64,000 nt of DNA from Paucimonas lemoignei (GTDB lineage: Bacteria; Pseudomonadota; Gammaproteobacteria; Pseudomonadales; Pseudomonadaceae), in assembly GCA_900475325.1 (NCBI GenBank), contig LS483371.1, positions 3,162,001 through 3,226,000 of the forward strand, in the 5' to 3' direction. Numbering within the stretch: position 1 is the stretch's first letter; the number at the start of each line of letters is the position of its first letter. The notes beneath the pieces are model-generated. The model saw nothing but the letters and a program-made list of their open reading frames with translations, was not told the origin of the DNA and did not search any database. This document shows, piece by piece, positions 54,562 through 63,917 of this stretch. A program made the translations under genes and the position numbers.

Positions 54562-55386
54562 ATGAGCATTGAAACGCTGTTCGCCAATTTGCACAGTCTT
54601 CCCAGCATTCCCAAGGTCGCGCAGGATCTGATTCTGCAATTCGACAGCCCTTCCTCCAGCCTCGAAAGCATTGCCCGCAATATCGAAAAAGACCCCGTGA
54701 TTTCGGCGAAGATATTGCGCCTGGCCAACTCTGCGAGGTTTCGCGGTTCGCGGGAATCATCCAGTATCGAAGACGCCGCCATGCGCCTGGGCTTCAACAC
54801 CCTGCGCACTCTGGTGCTGGCGTCGGCGGTTACCGGTGCGTTCAAGGCCGGGCCCAGCTTTGACCTCAAGGGCTTCTGGCTCAAAAGTTTTCAGGTGGCA
54901 GGCATCTGCCGCATGATCGCCAAGCAGACCGGCGCCGACCCCGAGATTGCCTTCACCTGCGGCGTGATGCACGACATTGGCGAGCTGCTGATCCAGACCG
55001 GCGCCCCGGAGGTCGCGGAACGCATCAATGCGGCCAGCAAGACCGGTACGCCGGGCCGCGCCGCCAACGAGACCGTCCAGTTGGGTTTCGGTTACCCCGA
55101 AGTCGGCGAAGAGCTGGCTCGCCGCTGGCACCTGCCCCAAGTCATTCAACAGGCCATCGCGTATCAGGCCAAACCCCTGCAAGCCCCCGACAACGCCCCG
55201 CTGCCACGCATCGTCGCTCAGGCGATGTTGATTTCCGACGCACTGGAAGCCCACGGCGGCGCCACGCCCGAAGCACAGCAGGCTGTGACCGGGCCCTTGA
55301 CCGAAGGGTTGGATCTGGATGCACTGTTCGCCGGATTGCCCGCCGTACTGGAGGCGGACAAGGCGTTTGCGGAGTTATTGAATTAG
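54562..55386 (+). CDS. HDOD-domain protein
   Basis: 274 aa. The HDOD domain, an HD-fold that lacks the full metal site, covers most of the protein: LPSIPKVAQDLILQFDSPSS, IARNIEKDPVISAKILRLAN, SIEDAAMRLGFNTLRTLVLA, TCGVMHDIGELLIQTG, and the WHLPQVIQQAIAYQ block. Such proteins work in motility and signalling networks by protein contacts. The ATG at 54562 with AAGGTGAG upstream is preferred to the TTG at 54556. Confidence 0.91.
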   Translation: MSIETLFANLHSLPSIPKVAQDLILQFDSPSSSLESIARNIEKDPVISAKILRLANSARFRGSRESSSIEDAAMRLGFNTLRTLVLASAVTGAFKAGPSFDLKGFWLKSFQVAGICRMIAKQTGADPEIAFTCGVMHDIGELLIQTGAPEVAERINAASKTGTPGRAANETVQLGFGYPEVGEELARRWHLPQVIQQAIAYQAKPLQAPDNAPLPRIVAQAMLISDALEAHGGATPEAQQAVTGPLTEGLDLDALFAGLPAVLEADKAFAELLN

Positions 55387-55405
55387 ATAGGCACACCGCC
55401 AACCC

Positions 55406-55497
55406 TGTGGGAGCGAATTCATTCGCGAACGCGATGTTCAAAGCGATGAAGAGGCATTGAATGTCCCGGCCTCTTCGCGAATGAATTCGCTCCCACA
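55406..55497. repeat. REPIN, GAGCGAATTCATTCGC family
   Basis: Inverted REP pair between the convergent HDOD and alpha/beta hydrolase genes. Confidence 0.88.
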
Positions 55498-55518
55498 GGA
55501 TGGCTGCGCTGCGTTAGA

Positions 55519-56523
55519 TCAATCGCTAACCAACCCCGAAATCAACGCCTTGTTGAAGCCCGCCGGGTCTTCCATTTGTGGGGCGTGGCCCATGCCGGGG
55601 AATTCCACCAGCTTGGCGCCGGGGATCATTTTGGCGGCGTTTTTACCCAGCACCTTGTAATTACCCAGGGTGGCCTTGAGTTCCGGGGAGACGATGTCGC
55701 TGCCAATGGCCGTGGTGTCCGCGTCGCCAATCATCAGCAAGGTCGGGACCTTGAGCTTGCCGAACTCGTAGAACACCGGCTGGGTGAAAATCATGTCGTA
55801 GATCAGCGCCGAGTTCCACGCCACCGCTTGCTTGCCGGGGCCGTTACTCAGCCCGGCCAGCATGTCGACCCACTTGTCGTACTCAGGCTTCCAGCGCCCG
55901 GCGTAGTAAGTGTTTTGCTCGTATTTACGAATGCCTTCGGCGCTGACTTTCAGCTCACGCGCGTACCATTGATCCACCGTGCGATACGGCACGCCCAGGG
56001 CTTTCCAGTCTTCCAGGCCAATAGGGTTGACCATGACCAACTGCTGGGTCTGCTGCGGATACATCAGCGCATATCGGGTGGCGAGCATGCCGCCGGTGGA
56101 GTGGCCGATGACCGTGGCTTTCTCGATACCCAGCTTGTTCAGCAACGCATGGGTATTGCTTGCCAATTGCTGGAACGTGTACTGATAGGTCTCCGGCTTG
56201 CTGGAGGTGCAAAAGCCAATCTGATCCGGCGCAATGACCCGGTAACCCGCACCGCTCAGGGCCTGGATGCTGTCTTCCCAGGTGGCGGCGCAAAAGTTCT
56301 TGCCATGCAACAACACCACGGTTTTGCCATTGGCTTTGCCTTGGGCGGCAACGTCCATGTAGCCCATTTCCAGTTTTTTGCCCTGGGATTCGAATTCGAA
56401 TTTGCTCAACGGATGAGGGTATTCGAAACCTTCCAGTTGCTTGCCGTAGCTGGGTGTCTCGGCCATGGCGCCGACGGGTAACGCCAGCGCCAGCATGAAA
56501 CCGGCTGTTGTGGCTAAACGCAT
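55519..56523 (-). CDS. Secreted alpha/beta hydrolase
   Basis: 334 aa with a signal peptide (LALALPVGAMA-ETP). The fold markers are the oxyanion region VVLLHGKNFCAATW, nucleophile elbow VIGHSTGGMLATR, Asp in MIGDADTTAIG and His in PGMGHAPQMEDP. It probably acts on esters or amides in the periplasm; the substrate is not evident. Confidence 0.9.
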   Translation of the reverse strand: MRLATTAGFMLALALPVGAMAETPSYGKQLEGFEYPHPLSKFEFESQGKKLEMGYMDVAAQGKANGKTVVLLHGKNFCAATWEDSIQALSGAGYRVIAPDQIGFCTSSKPETYQYTFQQLASNTHALLNKLGIEKATVIGHSTGGMLATRYALMYPQQTQQLVMVNPIGLEDWKALGVPYRTVDQWYARELKVSAEGIRKYEQNTYYAGRWKPEYDKWVDMLAGLSNGPGKQAVAWNSALIYDMIFTQPVFYEFGKLKVPTLLMIGDADTTAIGSDIVSPELKATLGNYKVLGKNAAKMIPGAKLVEFPGMGHAPQMEDPAGFNKALISGLVSD

Positions 56524-56647
56524 GTGTGATCACTCCAGAGTCAAAAACCAGCCCAAGGTGATACACCGGGTGTTACGCCATGGGCAAGCGATGAAACATG
56601 AAGTAAGAGTTAAGCCCGGCGCCATGCACGCTTGGTTGCCCTCAGCG

Positions 56648-58459
56648 CTACCGATACCCCCGCGCCTGCAGATCAAACAGCTGAGCATATCGCCCGCCCG
56701 CCGCCACCAGGCTGGCGTGATCGCCGCGCTCCAGCACCCGGCCCTGATCCAGCACCACAATATGGTCGGCATTGCGCACGCTGGAGAAACGGTGGGAAAT
56801 CAGCAGCGTCATGCGGCCCTTGGCGTATTCACGGAAATGGTCAAAGACTGCCGCCTCCGCTCCGGCATCCAGCGCGGCGGTGGGTTCGTCGAGAATCAGC
56901 AGGTCCGCGTTGCGGCGCATGTACGCCCGGGACAGCGCGATTTTCTGCCATTGCCCGCCAGACAATTCCTGCCCTCCGGCAAACCAGCGGCCCAGTTGCG
57001 TGGCGTAGCCTTTGTCCAGCCGCTCGATGAACTCCGCCGCCATGCCCTGGCTGGCCGCATCGCGCCAGCGGGCCTCTTCGCCGAACGCATCGATATCGCC
57101 AACCCCCAGGTTTTCCCCCACCACAAACTGGTAGCGGATGTAGTCCTGGAAGATCACCCCGATGCGCCGTCGCAGAGCATCCTCGTTCCAATCATTGAGA
57201 TCGCTGCCATCGAGCAGGATTCGCCCCTCGTCAGGCCGATACAGCCGTGTCAGCAGCTTGATGATCGTGGTTTTGCCTGAGCCATTCTCGCCCACCAGCG
57301 CCACGCTGCGTCCTGGCGAGAGGTGCAGGTCGATGTCGATCAGCGTCGGATGGCTGGAGCCGGGGTAGCTGAAACCCACACCTTCAAAGCGCAGCCCGTC
57401 TCCCGGCATCACGCCTTCAGTCAGGTGACCGCTTTCCACGGGCACCGGCTGACCGAGATAGTCGTACAGATCGGCCAGGTACAAGCCGTCCTCATATAAA
57501 CCACTGATGGCGCTGAGGCTGCTGCTCACCGCGCTTTGCCCCTGCTTGAACAGCACCAGATACATTGTCATTTGCCCGAGGGTGATCTGCCCATGCACGG
57601 CATCGATCACGATCCAGCCATAGGCAAAATAGAACGCGCTGGTGCCCAGTAAACCCAGCAGAAAGCCCCAGCCGTCACGGCGCAAGGTCAGGCGGCGATC
57701 TTCGGCATACAGCCGTTCGAAGGTGTCGCGATAACGCTTCATCAACAAGGGCCCGAAGCCGAACAGCTTGACCTCCTTGATGTAGGTTTCGTGGGACAGC
57801 AGTGTCTCGATGTAATTCTGCTGACGGCTTTCCGGGGCGCGACGGGTGAACAGCCGGAACGCATCGCCGGAAAAATGCGCCTCGGCGAAGAACACCGGCA
57901 GTGCGCCAATCACCAGAATCAGCAGCGCCCAGGGTGAAAAATGGATCAGCAGGACGCCGAAGCTGATCAACGAGATCAGGTTCTGCACCAGCCCCAGGGA
58001 TTTGGTCACCAGCGCCAGAGGCCGGGTGGAGGCCTCCCGACGAACCCTGACCAGTTTGTCGTAGAACTCCGAGTCTTCGAACTGGATCAGCGACAAGGTC
58101 TGGGCTTTTTCGAGGATCAGGGTGTTGACCTTCTGGCCCAACTGGACCCGCAGCAAGGCCTGTTGCACAGACAGCGCCCTCTGCGTCCCGGCCAGCAGCG
58201 CCAACACACCGGCTTCAAGCAGAACGTAACGCAGCACCGGCCACAGCGGCGCCTCGCCGGTAGCCGCATGCAACTGCATGGCCGCGACCACAGCGTCGAC
58301 AATGCGCTGGCCAAGCCACGCCGCCAGTGCAGGCAAGACACCGGCGATCAGCGTGGCCACAATCAACCCCAGGGATAAACCCCGAGACGTGGTCCACACC
58401 AGGCCCATGGCACGGCGGGCCTGATCGAGGAAAGCGGTGAAGCGGCTGACAACGGGCAT
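56648..58459 (-). CDS. ABC exporter (fused permease/ATPase)
   Basis: 603 aa half-transporter: six-helix membrane domain (about residues 20-320), then ATPase with Walker A VGENGSGKTTIIK, Q-loop VIFQDYIRY, signature ELSGGQWQKIALSRA, Walker B LLILDEPTAALD and switch His in LISHRFSSVRNAD. The large extension FEDSEFYDKLVRVRREASTR before TM3 is typical of MsbA/peptide-exporter-like ABCB proteins. The substrate is unknown; no biosynthetic genes adjoin it. Confidence 0.92.
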   Translation of the reverse strand: MPVVSRFTAFLDQARRAMGLVWTTSRGLSLGLIVATLIAGVLPALAAWLGQRIVDAVVAAMQLHAATGEAPLWPVLRYVLLEAGVLALLAGTQRALSVQQALLRVQLGQKVNTLILEKAQTLSLIQFEDSEFYDKLVRVRREASTRPLALVTKSLGLVQNLISLISFGVLLIHFSPWALLILVIGALPVFFAEAHFSGDAFRLFTRRAPESRQQNYIETLLSHETYIKEVKLFGFGPLLMKRYRDTFERLYAEDRRLTLRRDGWGFLLGLLGTSAFYFAYGWIVIDAVHGQITLGQMTMYLVLFKQGQSAVSSSLSAISGLYEDGLYLADLYDYLGQPVPVESGHLTEGVMPGDGLRFEGVGFSYPGSSHPTLIDIDLHLSPGRSVALVGENGSGKTTIIKLLTRLYRPDEGRILLDGSDLNDWNEDALRRRIGVIFQDYIRYQFVVGENLGVGDIDAFGEEARWRDAASQGMAAEFIERLDKGYATQLGRWFAGGQELSGGQWQKIALSRAYMRRNADLLILDEPTAALDAGAEAAVFDHFREYAKGRMTLLISHRFSSVRNADHIVVLDQGRVLERGDHASLVAAGGRYAQLFDLQARGYR

Positions 58460-58498
58460 GCAGGTGGGGCCTTTTCAAATTGAAATTTGTGCAGACTG

Positions 58499-58588
58499 TG
58501 TGGGAGCGAATTCATTCGCGAAGGCGGTATTCCAGTCATGATTATTCGTGGCTATACGGGCCCCTTCGCGAATGAATTCGCTCCCACA
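58499..58588. repeat. REPIN, GAGCGAATTCATTCGC family
   Basis: Inverted REP pair upstream of both the divergent ABC exporter and DUF1810 genes; the left arm directly follows GCAGACTG. Confidence 0.88.
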
Positions 58589-58628
58589 AGGGGCTACTCT
58601 CAGATCATTGGCACTCAGGAGGTCCAAC

Positions 58629-59063
58629 ATGGACGACACCTACAATCTGCAACGGTTTGTTCAGGCGCAAGCGCCGGTATTCGAACAGGTGCTCAGCGAA
58701 CTGCACGAAGGCCGCAAGCAAACGCACTGGATGTGGTTCGTGTTCCCGCAGATCACTGGGTTGGGCCGCAGCGAGACGGCACGATTCTATGCCATCACCG
58801 GTATCGACGAAGCGCGAGCCTATCTTGCACATCCTCTTTTGGGGGAGCGCCTGGAGCACTGCGCGAAGCTGATCGAACCCCAGTTGCAATGGACGGCCCG
58901 GCAAATATTCGGCTCGCCCGATGACCTCAAATTGCACTCCAGCATGACCCTGTTCGCCATTGCTGCGCCCGAGCGGCCGATTTTCCAGGCGGTGCTCGAT
59001 ACCTTTTTCGATGGCAGCCATGATCGCCTGACCGTTGAAAAGCTCCGCAGCCAGCAACCTTAA
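58629..59063 (+). CDS. DUF1810 family protein
   Basis: 144 aa: MDDTYNLQRFVQAQAPVFEQ, HWMWFVFPQITGLGRSETAR, YAITGIDEARAYLAHPLLGE and SSMTLFAIAAPERPIFQAVL are the standard blocks of this small alpha-helical family. Some eukaryotic relatives link it to ubiquitin or NADAR-like folds, but the bacterial function is unknown. AGGAGG lies 6 nt before the ATG. It is convergent with the DUF1615 gene (4-bp overlap). Confidence 0.88.
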   Translation: MDDTYNLQRFVQAQAPVFEQVLSELHEGRKQTHWMWFVFPQITGLGRSETARFYAITGIDEARAYLAHPLLGERLEHCAKLIEPQLQWTARQIFGSPDDLKLHSSMTLFAIAAPERPIFQAVLDTFFDGSHDRLTVEKLRSQQP

Positions 59064-60133
59064 CGCCCGGCCCGCTGCACGCAGCGCTCACGACGCCCAT
59101 CGACCCGCTCGGCAAACCACGCCGTGGTCAGCTCCCGAGTGATCTTCGGGCTCTGCAAGGTGATGCCCGGCAACATCGCTCTGGGCAGCGTCTTGCCCGT
59201 TGCCTGTTCAGCCAGGGCGAAGACTTTTTCGTACACCTCGGTCTCCTGGAAATCCAGGGTATCGCCTTGTTTGAGCTGACTGAAAATGGCCGAATTTTTC
59301 ATGTCCAGGCGCTTGCCCAATGAGCGCACGGCCAATTCTGTGGAACTGGGGGATGTGGAGTCGTAGCGAATCAGGTCGCCGTCCAGCGCCAGCTTGATGC
59401 CCGTCGCCTGGGTCACCGCGCTCTGAAAAGCCGCGTTGCGGCTGGCGTACCAGCCCGCGTTGAAATCGGCGAACCGGTACAGCGCTTTCGGGTAATCCGC
59501 CGGGTAGCCGAGCAAATGCGCGATGCCGAAGTACATCCCGCCACGGCGAGTGAACACTTCACGGCGAATGCTGCCTTCCACCGGATACGGGTAGCCCTTG
59601 GCTTGCTGTTCGGCGAAGGCGATGCTGACCTGCATCGGCCCGCCGGTGTGCACCGGGTTGAAGCTGCCAAACAGCGTTTGGCCCAGGGGCACCATGCCGA
59701 TGAAATCATCGAAGATCGCACTCAGGTCCTTCTCGGTGCGGGCGGCGTTGAGGCGCGCCGCGTAGGTTTTGCCCGTAGGTGACTTGATCGCCAGGGCACG
59801 GTTGATCAACACGTTAGGGATGTGCAGCCGCGCAGCCCGGCGATCGATTTCACCCCGCGCGATCTTTGCCATGTTGGGTACCGGCGGGTCGACCTGATAA
59901 GTGGATTCCTGTTCAGTCACGGCCAACACTGAACACAGGTTCTCGGTAGTCGGGTCCAACTCCTGCGCGGCAAAGGCGCTCTGGATATCGGCGGCCCAGC
60001 CCTCCCGATCCGGGGTTTTGGCAGGCATCAACCGCACGATCTGCGCACGCACTTGAGCAGGCGTGAGTTCGGGCGCTTGATTGACCCGTTGCGTGCCGCA
60101 GGCCGCCAACAGCAAACCCGCGAGCGCGATCAT
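59060..60133 (-). CDS. DUF1615-family lipoprotein
   Basis: About 357 aa from the ATG at 60133 (AGG upstream); frames starting further upstream lack a signal sequence. The lipobox LLLAACG near residue 12 predicts an acylated, membrane-anchored protein. Blocks: LAVTEQESTYQVDPPVPNMA, LFGSFNPVHTGGPMQVSIAF, RGGMYFGIAHLLGYPADYPK and YRFADFNAGWYASRNAAFQS. ESTYQVDP and GPMQVSIAF look like a lysozyme/transglycosylase-type active-site region, so a cell-wall role is possible, but this is inference. Confidence 0.85.
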   Translation of the reverse strand: MIALAGLLLAACGTQRVNQAPELTPAQVRAQIVRLMPAKTPDREGWAADIQSAFAAQELDPTTENLCSVLAVTEQESTYQVDPPVPNMAKIARGEIDRRAARLHIPNVLINRALAIKSPTGKTYAARLNAARTEKDLSAIFDDFIGMVPLGQTLFGSFNPVHTGGPMQVSIAFAEQQAKGYPYPVEGSIRREVFTRRGGMYFGIAHLLGYPADYPKALYRFADFNAGWYASRNAAFQSAVTQATGIKLALDGDLIRYDSTSPSSTELAVRSLGKRLDMKNSAIFSQLKQGDTLDFQETEVYEKVFALAEQATGKTLPRAMLPGITLQSPKITRELTTAWFAERVDGRRERCVQRAGR

Positions 60134-60326
60134 CAGAGGCCTGAGCGGAGCCAGAGCGTTGCACGAAAACTCGAAATACGGCGCGACGGATCGGTTCAAA
60201 AGCAGGCTTCCTCTGGCTCTACGACACATGCAATCAGCCAGGTGGCAGCCGATTTGAATTCAGTAGACCTTTGCCAGCACATGAATGCTCGGAAATTTCC
60301 TTGCAGAAGCTGTATAGCAGACGCAA

Positions 60327-60410
60327 GACCGGCTTTAGCCGGGAAGGCGTCAGCACTGTCGACATGTATGCAGTGCAAGTACCGGCCTCTTCCCGGCTAA
60401 AGCCGGTCCC
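60327..60410. repeat. REPIN of a third family, GACCGGCTTTAGCCGGGAAG arms
   Basis: GACCGGCTTTAGCCGGGAAG and the inverted CTTCCCGGCTAAAGCCGGTC flank a short spacer. It lies between the divergent glutaminase and DUF1615 genes in this 227-bp gap. Confidence 0.86.
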
Positions 60411-60456
60411 ACGGGAAAGCATTCCACTCGAGCCTCGACTGAAGCCTGGAAGCGGT

Positions 60457-61365
60457 TTAAAACACCGACCATTCGATGCGCGCACTGAGTTTTTCCAATG
60501 CCGCCATGCCCACCAACGAGTTGCCTGCCGCGTTCAGCTCCGGAGACCACACGCACACTGTGAAGCGCCCCGGCACCACGGCCACAATCCCGCCACCGAC
60601 ACCACTTTTGCCCGGCAAGCCGACGCGATAGGCGAAATTGCCTGCTTCGTCGTAGAGCCCGCTGGTGGCCATGATCGAGTTGAGCTGCTTGGTTTGCCGG
60701 GCGCTGAGAATCTGCTGGCCGCTGTGCACGCAATAGCCCTGGTTGGCGAGGAAGCCGAACGCACGGGCCAGGTCCACGCAGCTCATGCTCAAGGCACAGT
60801 GGTGAAAGTAACTGCGCAGGACGTCTTCGACGTCGTTGTGAAAGTTGTCGAAGGACTTCATCAGATACGCCGCAGCAGCGTTGCGTGAGCGGTGCTGGTA
60901 TTCGGATTCGGCCACTTTCGAATCGGAGATGATCTCGGGGTTGCCGCACAGGCGCCGGACGAAGTCACGCATCGACAGGGACGGCGCAGCGAAGCGCGAC
61001 TGGTTGATGTCGCAGATCACCAGCGCCCCGGCGTTGATGAACGGATTACGCGGCCTGCCCCGTTCGAACTCCAGTTGCACCAAGGAATTGAACGGCTGTC
61101 CGGACGGCTCATGGCCCAGCCGCTGCCAGATGTCTTCACCCGAATGACCAATGGCCTGCACCAGACTGAATACCTTGGAAATGCTCTGGATCGAAAACCG
61201 CGTCGCCGCATCGCCTGCGCAGAACAGCTCGCCATCATTGCTGTAAACGGCAATGCCCAATTGATCCGGCGACACTTCGCCCAAAGCCGGGATGTAATTG
61301 GCAACCTTGCCTTGCCCCATCAGTGGACGGACTTCATCAAGGATCTCGTTCAGCAGGTTCTGCAT
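60457..61365 (-). CDS. glsB: Glutaminase
   Basis: 302 aa serine-dependent glutaminase of the GlsA/B family: active-site Ser in [13 protein letters not shown] (SxxK, about residue 61), [44 protein letters not shown]. It converts glutamine to glutamate and ammonia in the cytoplasm, as in acid resistance and nitrogen use. It is the usual stand-alone Pseudomonas gene. Confidence 0.95.
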   Translation of the reverse strand: MQNLLNEILDEVRPLMGQGKVANYIPALGEVSPDQLGIAVYSNDGELFCAGDAATRFSIQSISKVFSLVQAIGHSGEDIWQRLGHEPSGQPFNSLVQLEFERGRPRNPFINAGALVICDINQSRFAAPSLSMRDFVRRLCGNPEIISDSKVAESEYQHRSRNAAAAYLMKSFDNFHNDVEDVLRSYFHHCALSMSCVDLARAFGFLANQGYCVHSGQQILSARQTKQLNSIMATSGLYDEAGNFAYRVGLPGKSGVGGGIVAVVPGRFTVCVWSPELNAAGNSLVGMAALEKLSARIEWSVF

Positions 61366-61455
61366 AGGTGCGCTCGTTGTTCGCCGGTTATTCTGGAGGC
61401 CGCATGCTAGACGATCAGTGGCAGCGGCGCATCACAACCGGGTGATTCGATACCT

Positions 61456-61635
61456 CCTGTAAATGCTGTCCAAGGCTGTGAATGGCGGAGTGTCAGGCGA
61501 ACCGCTTTCGCAGCCCTCGTAACCTCGGGCAGCTCCTACAGATCGGGGTGTACCTGCGAAACCTGTAGGAGCTGCCGAAGGCTGCGAAAGCGTTTTGGCA
61601 GGCATGCCGCATTTGCAGCTCCGCAGCGCCTACAA
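61456..61635. repeat. REP cluster (two inverted pairs), GGAGCTGCCGAAGGCT family
   Basis: In the 360-bp gap between the glutaminase start and the lipoprotein gene. First pair: AAATGCTGTCCAAGGCTGTG with CGGGCAGCTCCTACAG (to 61543). Second: TAGGAGCTGCCGAAGGCTGC with GCAGCTCCGCAGCGCCTAC. The remaining bases show no gene. Confidence 0.78.
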
Positions 61636-61728
61636 AAGCCCGTCTGTGGCTTCCTGAACCTTTTACTTGCGACATGGCGAACGGCTGCTATCGTGGCGCT
61701 TTTTGTCAGTTACACAGGGAGCGTTACC

Positions 61729-62346
61729 GTGCAGGCAAGATTCAACAAGGCGATCAGCAGTGGTTTCAAGTACGTGGCGTTGATCGCGGCGGTCGCACTC
61801 AGCGGTTGTGTGATGATTCCGTATGAAACAACCGAAGCCAAAGCGCAGATCGCCAGGGATCTGAACCTGGCGCCTGGCGACATTCAAGGCGTGACCGAAA
61901 CCAACTGGTGCCTGTACGTGTACGGCGCGGAGCCCGCTTGCACTGTAACCAAAGGTCTGGGCGTACTGACCCGCAATGGCTTGATCCTCAGCCTGTATGA
62001 GGGAAAGACCTATCAGCAGGCCCTCGCCCTCAAGAGCGAACAGATCACCTGTGCGAAAACCGTTGGCGGGCGAGATGCGGAAGAAACCTTCGTGGTCTTC
62101 ACCGATAAGATGGGCGTCATGCTCGCGCCAATCACCCCCGGCGGCCAAATGAACATGCCGCTGAAGAAGCAATTCTTCGATTACCTGCTGGCGCGCAATC
62201 AGACGGTGTTCACGGGCAAAGACGGCAGCTACGTCAAGGAAACCGACGAGCGCCGCTACGGCGGAGGCTTCGTCAGAGGCACAGCGATTCCTTACGCGAC
62301 TTCCGAGACGGTCTGGACCACGATCAACCCTTGCCCGGCCTCCTGA
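61729..62346 (+). CDS. Hypothetical lipoprotein
   Basis: 205 aa from the GTG at 61729 (GGGAG upstream). The N-terminus VQARFNKAISSGFKYVALI leads to lipobox ALSGC (about residue 33). The mature part has no domain I can name; it contains several cysteines (NWCLYVYG, PACTV, ITCAK) that could pair. An upstream in-frame ATG at 61693 would place the signal sequence too far inside. Function unknown. Confidence 0.78.
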   Translation: MQARFNKAISSGFKYVALIAAVALSGCVMIPYETTEAKAQIARDLNLAPGDIQGVTETNWCLYVYGAEPACTVTKGLGVLTRNGLILSLYEGKTYQQALALKSEQITCAKTVGGRDAEETFVVFTDKMGVMLAPITPGGQMNMPLKKQFFDYLLARNQTVFTGKDGSYVKETDERRYGGGFVRGTAIPYATSETVWTTINPCPAS

Positions 62347-62408
62347 TTCCCGCACGACCGGTTCAAAACCAGTCCTGCGGGAATCCATGCGCGCAAATGC
62401 TCAAAGGC

Positions 62409-62540
62409 TCAACAAGCGCCTGGCGGGATGCCGCCTTTGTTGAAGTCCTTAAGACGCTCCTTTTCCTGCTCGGTCGCATGAGCCGGGGTGTCGTCTTCAG
62501 TGGGCTGTTTCTCGGGTGTGGGCTTCTTTTCGTCGCTCAT
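62409..62540 (-). CDS. 43-aa acidic hydrophilic protein
   Basis: Starts MSDEKKPTPEKQPTEDDTPA and ends KDFNKGGIPPGAC. It is highly charged, with no hydrophobic segment and probably disordered. AGGAG lies 8 nt before the ATG, and the gene begins 11 bp after the stop of the reductase gene upstream, so the two are probably co-transcribed. No family recognised. The good RBS and operon position argue for a real gene. Confidence 0.7.
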   Translation of the reverse strand: MSDEKKPTPEKQPTEDDTPAHATEQEKERLKDFNKGGIPPGAC

Positions 62541-62551
62541 GGTGCTTCTCC

Positions 62552-63613
62552 TCAGGGAATCAGACGGCGTTGGCGCAGCTCGGCGAACACGTCAAAAAAG
62601 GCACGGTCGCTGGCTTTGTAGTCGGTAAAGCCCATCAGGCGGCTTTTCGACATGTCGGTGACCACTTCAATCGGGCGCCCCAGGTCCGCGTCGGTGTGCC
62701 AGGGTGAAATCAGCTTGTCGATGTCCGGTTCTGCCAGGTTGTGCTGTTCAACCAGCTTCTGCCAGGCCTGCGCATCGTCGGCCATTTGCTCGGCAAGCGG
62801 CGCATCCGACTCGGGGAACGGCGCGGGCTCGATATCAAACCAGCCCGCGATCTGCTCCCACATCCAGCTCCAGCGAAATATATCGCCGTTGGTCACGTTG
62901 AAGGCCTGATTGGCCGCTGCCGGAGTGGTTGAAGCCCAGATTTGCTGGCGGGCGACGATATCGGCGTCGCTCATGTCGGTGAGGCTGTCCCACTGGACCC
63001 GCGACCCGGGGAAGCGAAACGGCCGGCCGGTGGCTTTGCAGATCGACGCATAGACCGCCAGGGTAGTGGCCATATTCATGGCATTGCCCACGGCAACCCC
63101 GGTGATGGTGTGCGGGCGATGCACGCTCCAGGTGAAGCCATCACGTTTGGCTGCGGCAAAGACTTCGTCTTCCTGGGCGTAGTAGAAGTTCTCCACGTCC
63201 AGCCTGCCTTGCTCTTCGCGGAACGGCGTCTTGGGCAGCGTGCCTTTGCCGTAGGCCTCGAAGGGACCCAGGTAATGTTTGAGCCCGGTGACCAACGCCA
63301 CATGCCGGACGCTGCCCTTGGTACTCAGAACATCGAGGACGTTGCGCACCATCGCGGCATTGACCCGAATGTTTTCCGCTTCCGTGGCCTGACGCGACCA
63401 GGTGGTGATGTACACATGGGTGGGAGCACTGTCAGCCAGTGCAGCCTTCAGCGAGTCGGTGTCGAGCAAGTCAGCGACCACCGGGGTCACGCCCTCCTGC
63501 TCCACCGGCTTGCGCGCCAGCCCCGCCACTTGCCAGCCCTGATCCACCAGGCTGCGAGCCGTTGCGCTGCCGATGATTCCGCTGGCACCGATGACCAATG
63601 CGTTGTCACTCAT
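62552..63613 (-). CDS. SDR-family reductase/epimerase, PRISE-like
   Basis: 353 aa extended short-chain dehydrogenase. NAD(P)-binding GASGIIGSATARSL at the N-terminus, then GLARKPV and VADLLDTDSL. NFYYAQEDEVF and WSVHRPHTITGVAVGNAMN match the progesterone 5-beta-reductase/iridoid-synthase-like (PRISE) group, where the Tyr of NFYY is catalytic. Bacterial members reduce enones of unknown identity. The ATG at 63613 is preceded by AGGAGACTTGGG. A longer frame extends into the REPIN and is not supported. Confidence 0.88.
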   Translation of the reverse strand: MSDNALVIGASGIIGSATARSLVDQGWQVAGLARKPVEQEGVTPVVADLLDTDSLKAALADSAPTHVYITTWSRQATEAENIRVNAAMVRNVLDVLSTKGSVRHVALVTGLKHYLGPFEAYGKGTLPKTPFREEQGRLDVENFYYAQEDEVFAAAKRDGFTWSVHRPHTITGVAVGNAMNMATTLAVYASICKATGRPFRFPGSRVQWDSLTDMSDADIVARQQIWASTTPAAANQAFNVTNGDIFRWSWMWEQIAGWFDIEPAPFPESDAPLAEQMADDAQAWQKLVEQHNLAEPDIDKLISPWHTDADLGRPIEVVTDMSKSRLMGFTDYKASDRAFFDVFAELRQRRLIP

Positions 63614-63729
63614 CCCAAGTCTCCTCTGAATCGTTAGCGATTCCGGTTCGACAGGATCATCGGCTGATCGTGCAGAGAAATTGCCGAATACGGGAAAGTG
63701 TGTGCCTGAAAGACCACGTAACCGAACCC

Positions 63730-63820
63730 GTGGGAGCGAATTCATTCGCGAAGAGGACGGTACATTCGATAGAAATGCATCGTCTAAACATCCGTCTTCG
63801 CGAATGAATTCGCTCCCACA
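63730..63820. repeat. REPIN, GAGCGAATTCATTCGC family
   Basis: Inverted REP pair in the 387-bp stretch at the right end (63614-64000), which holds no gene. Confidence 0.87.
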
Positions 63821-63917
63821 GGTTATTCGCCGCCTTTGAACTCCTGCCCCCAACCGTAGAAGCAGCTTTAGCCGCGAAGGGCAGCAAAGGCGATCTGCCT
63901 GACACGCCGCAGCCCAC

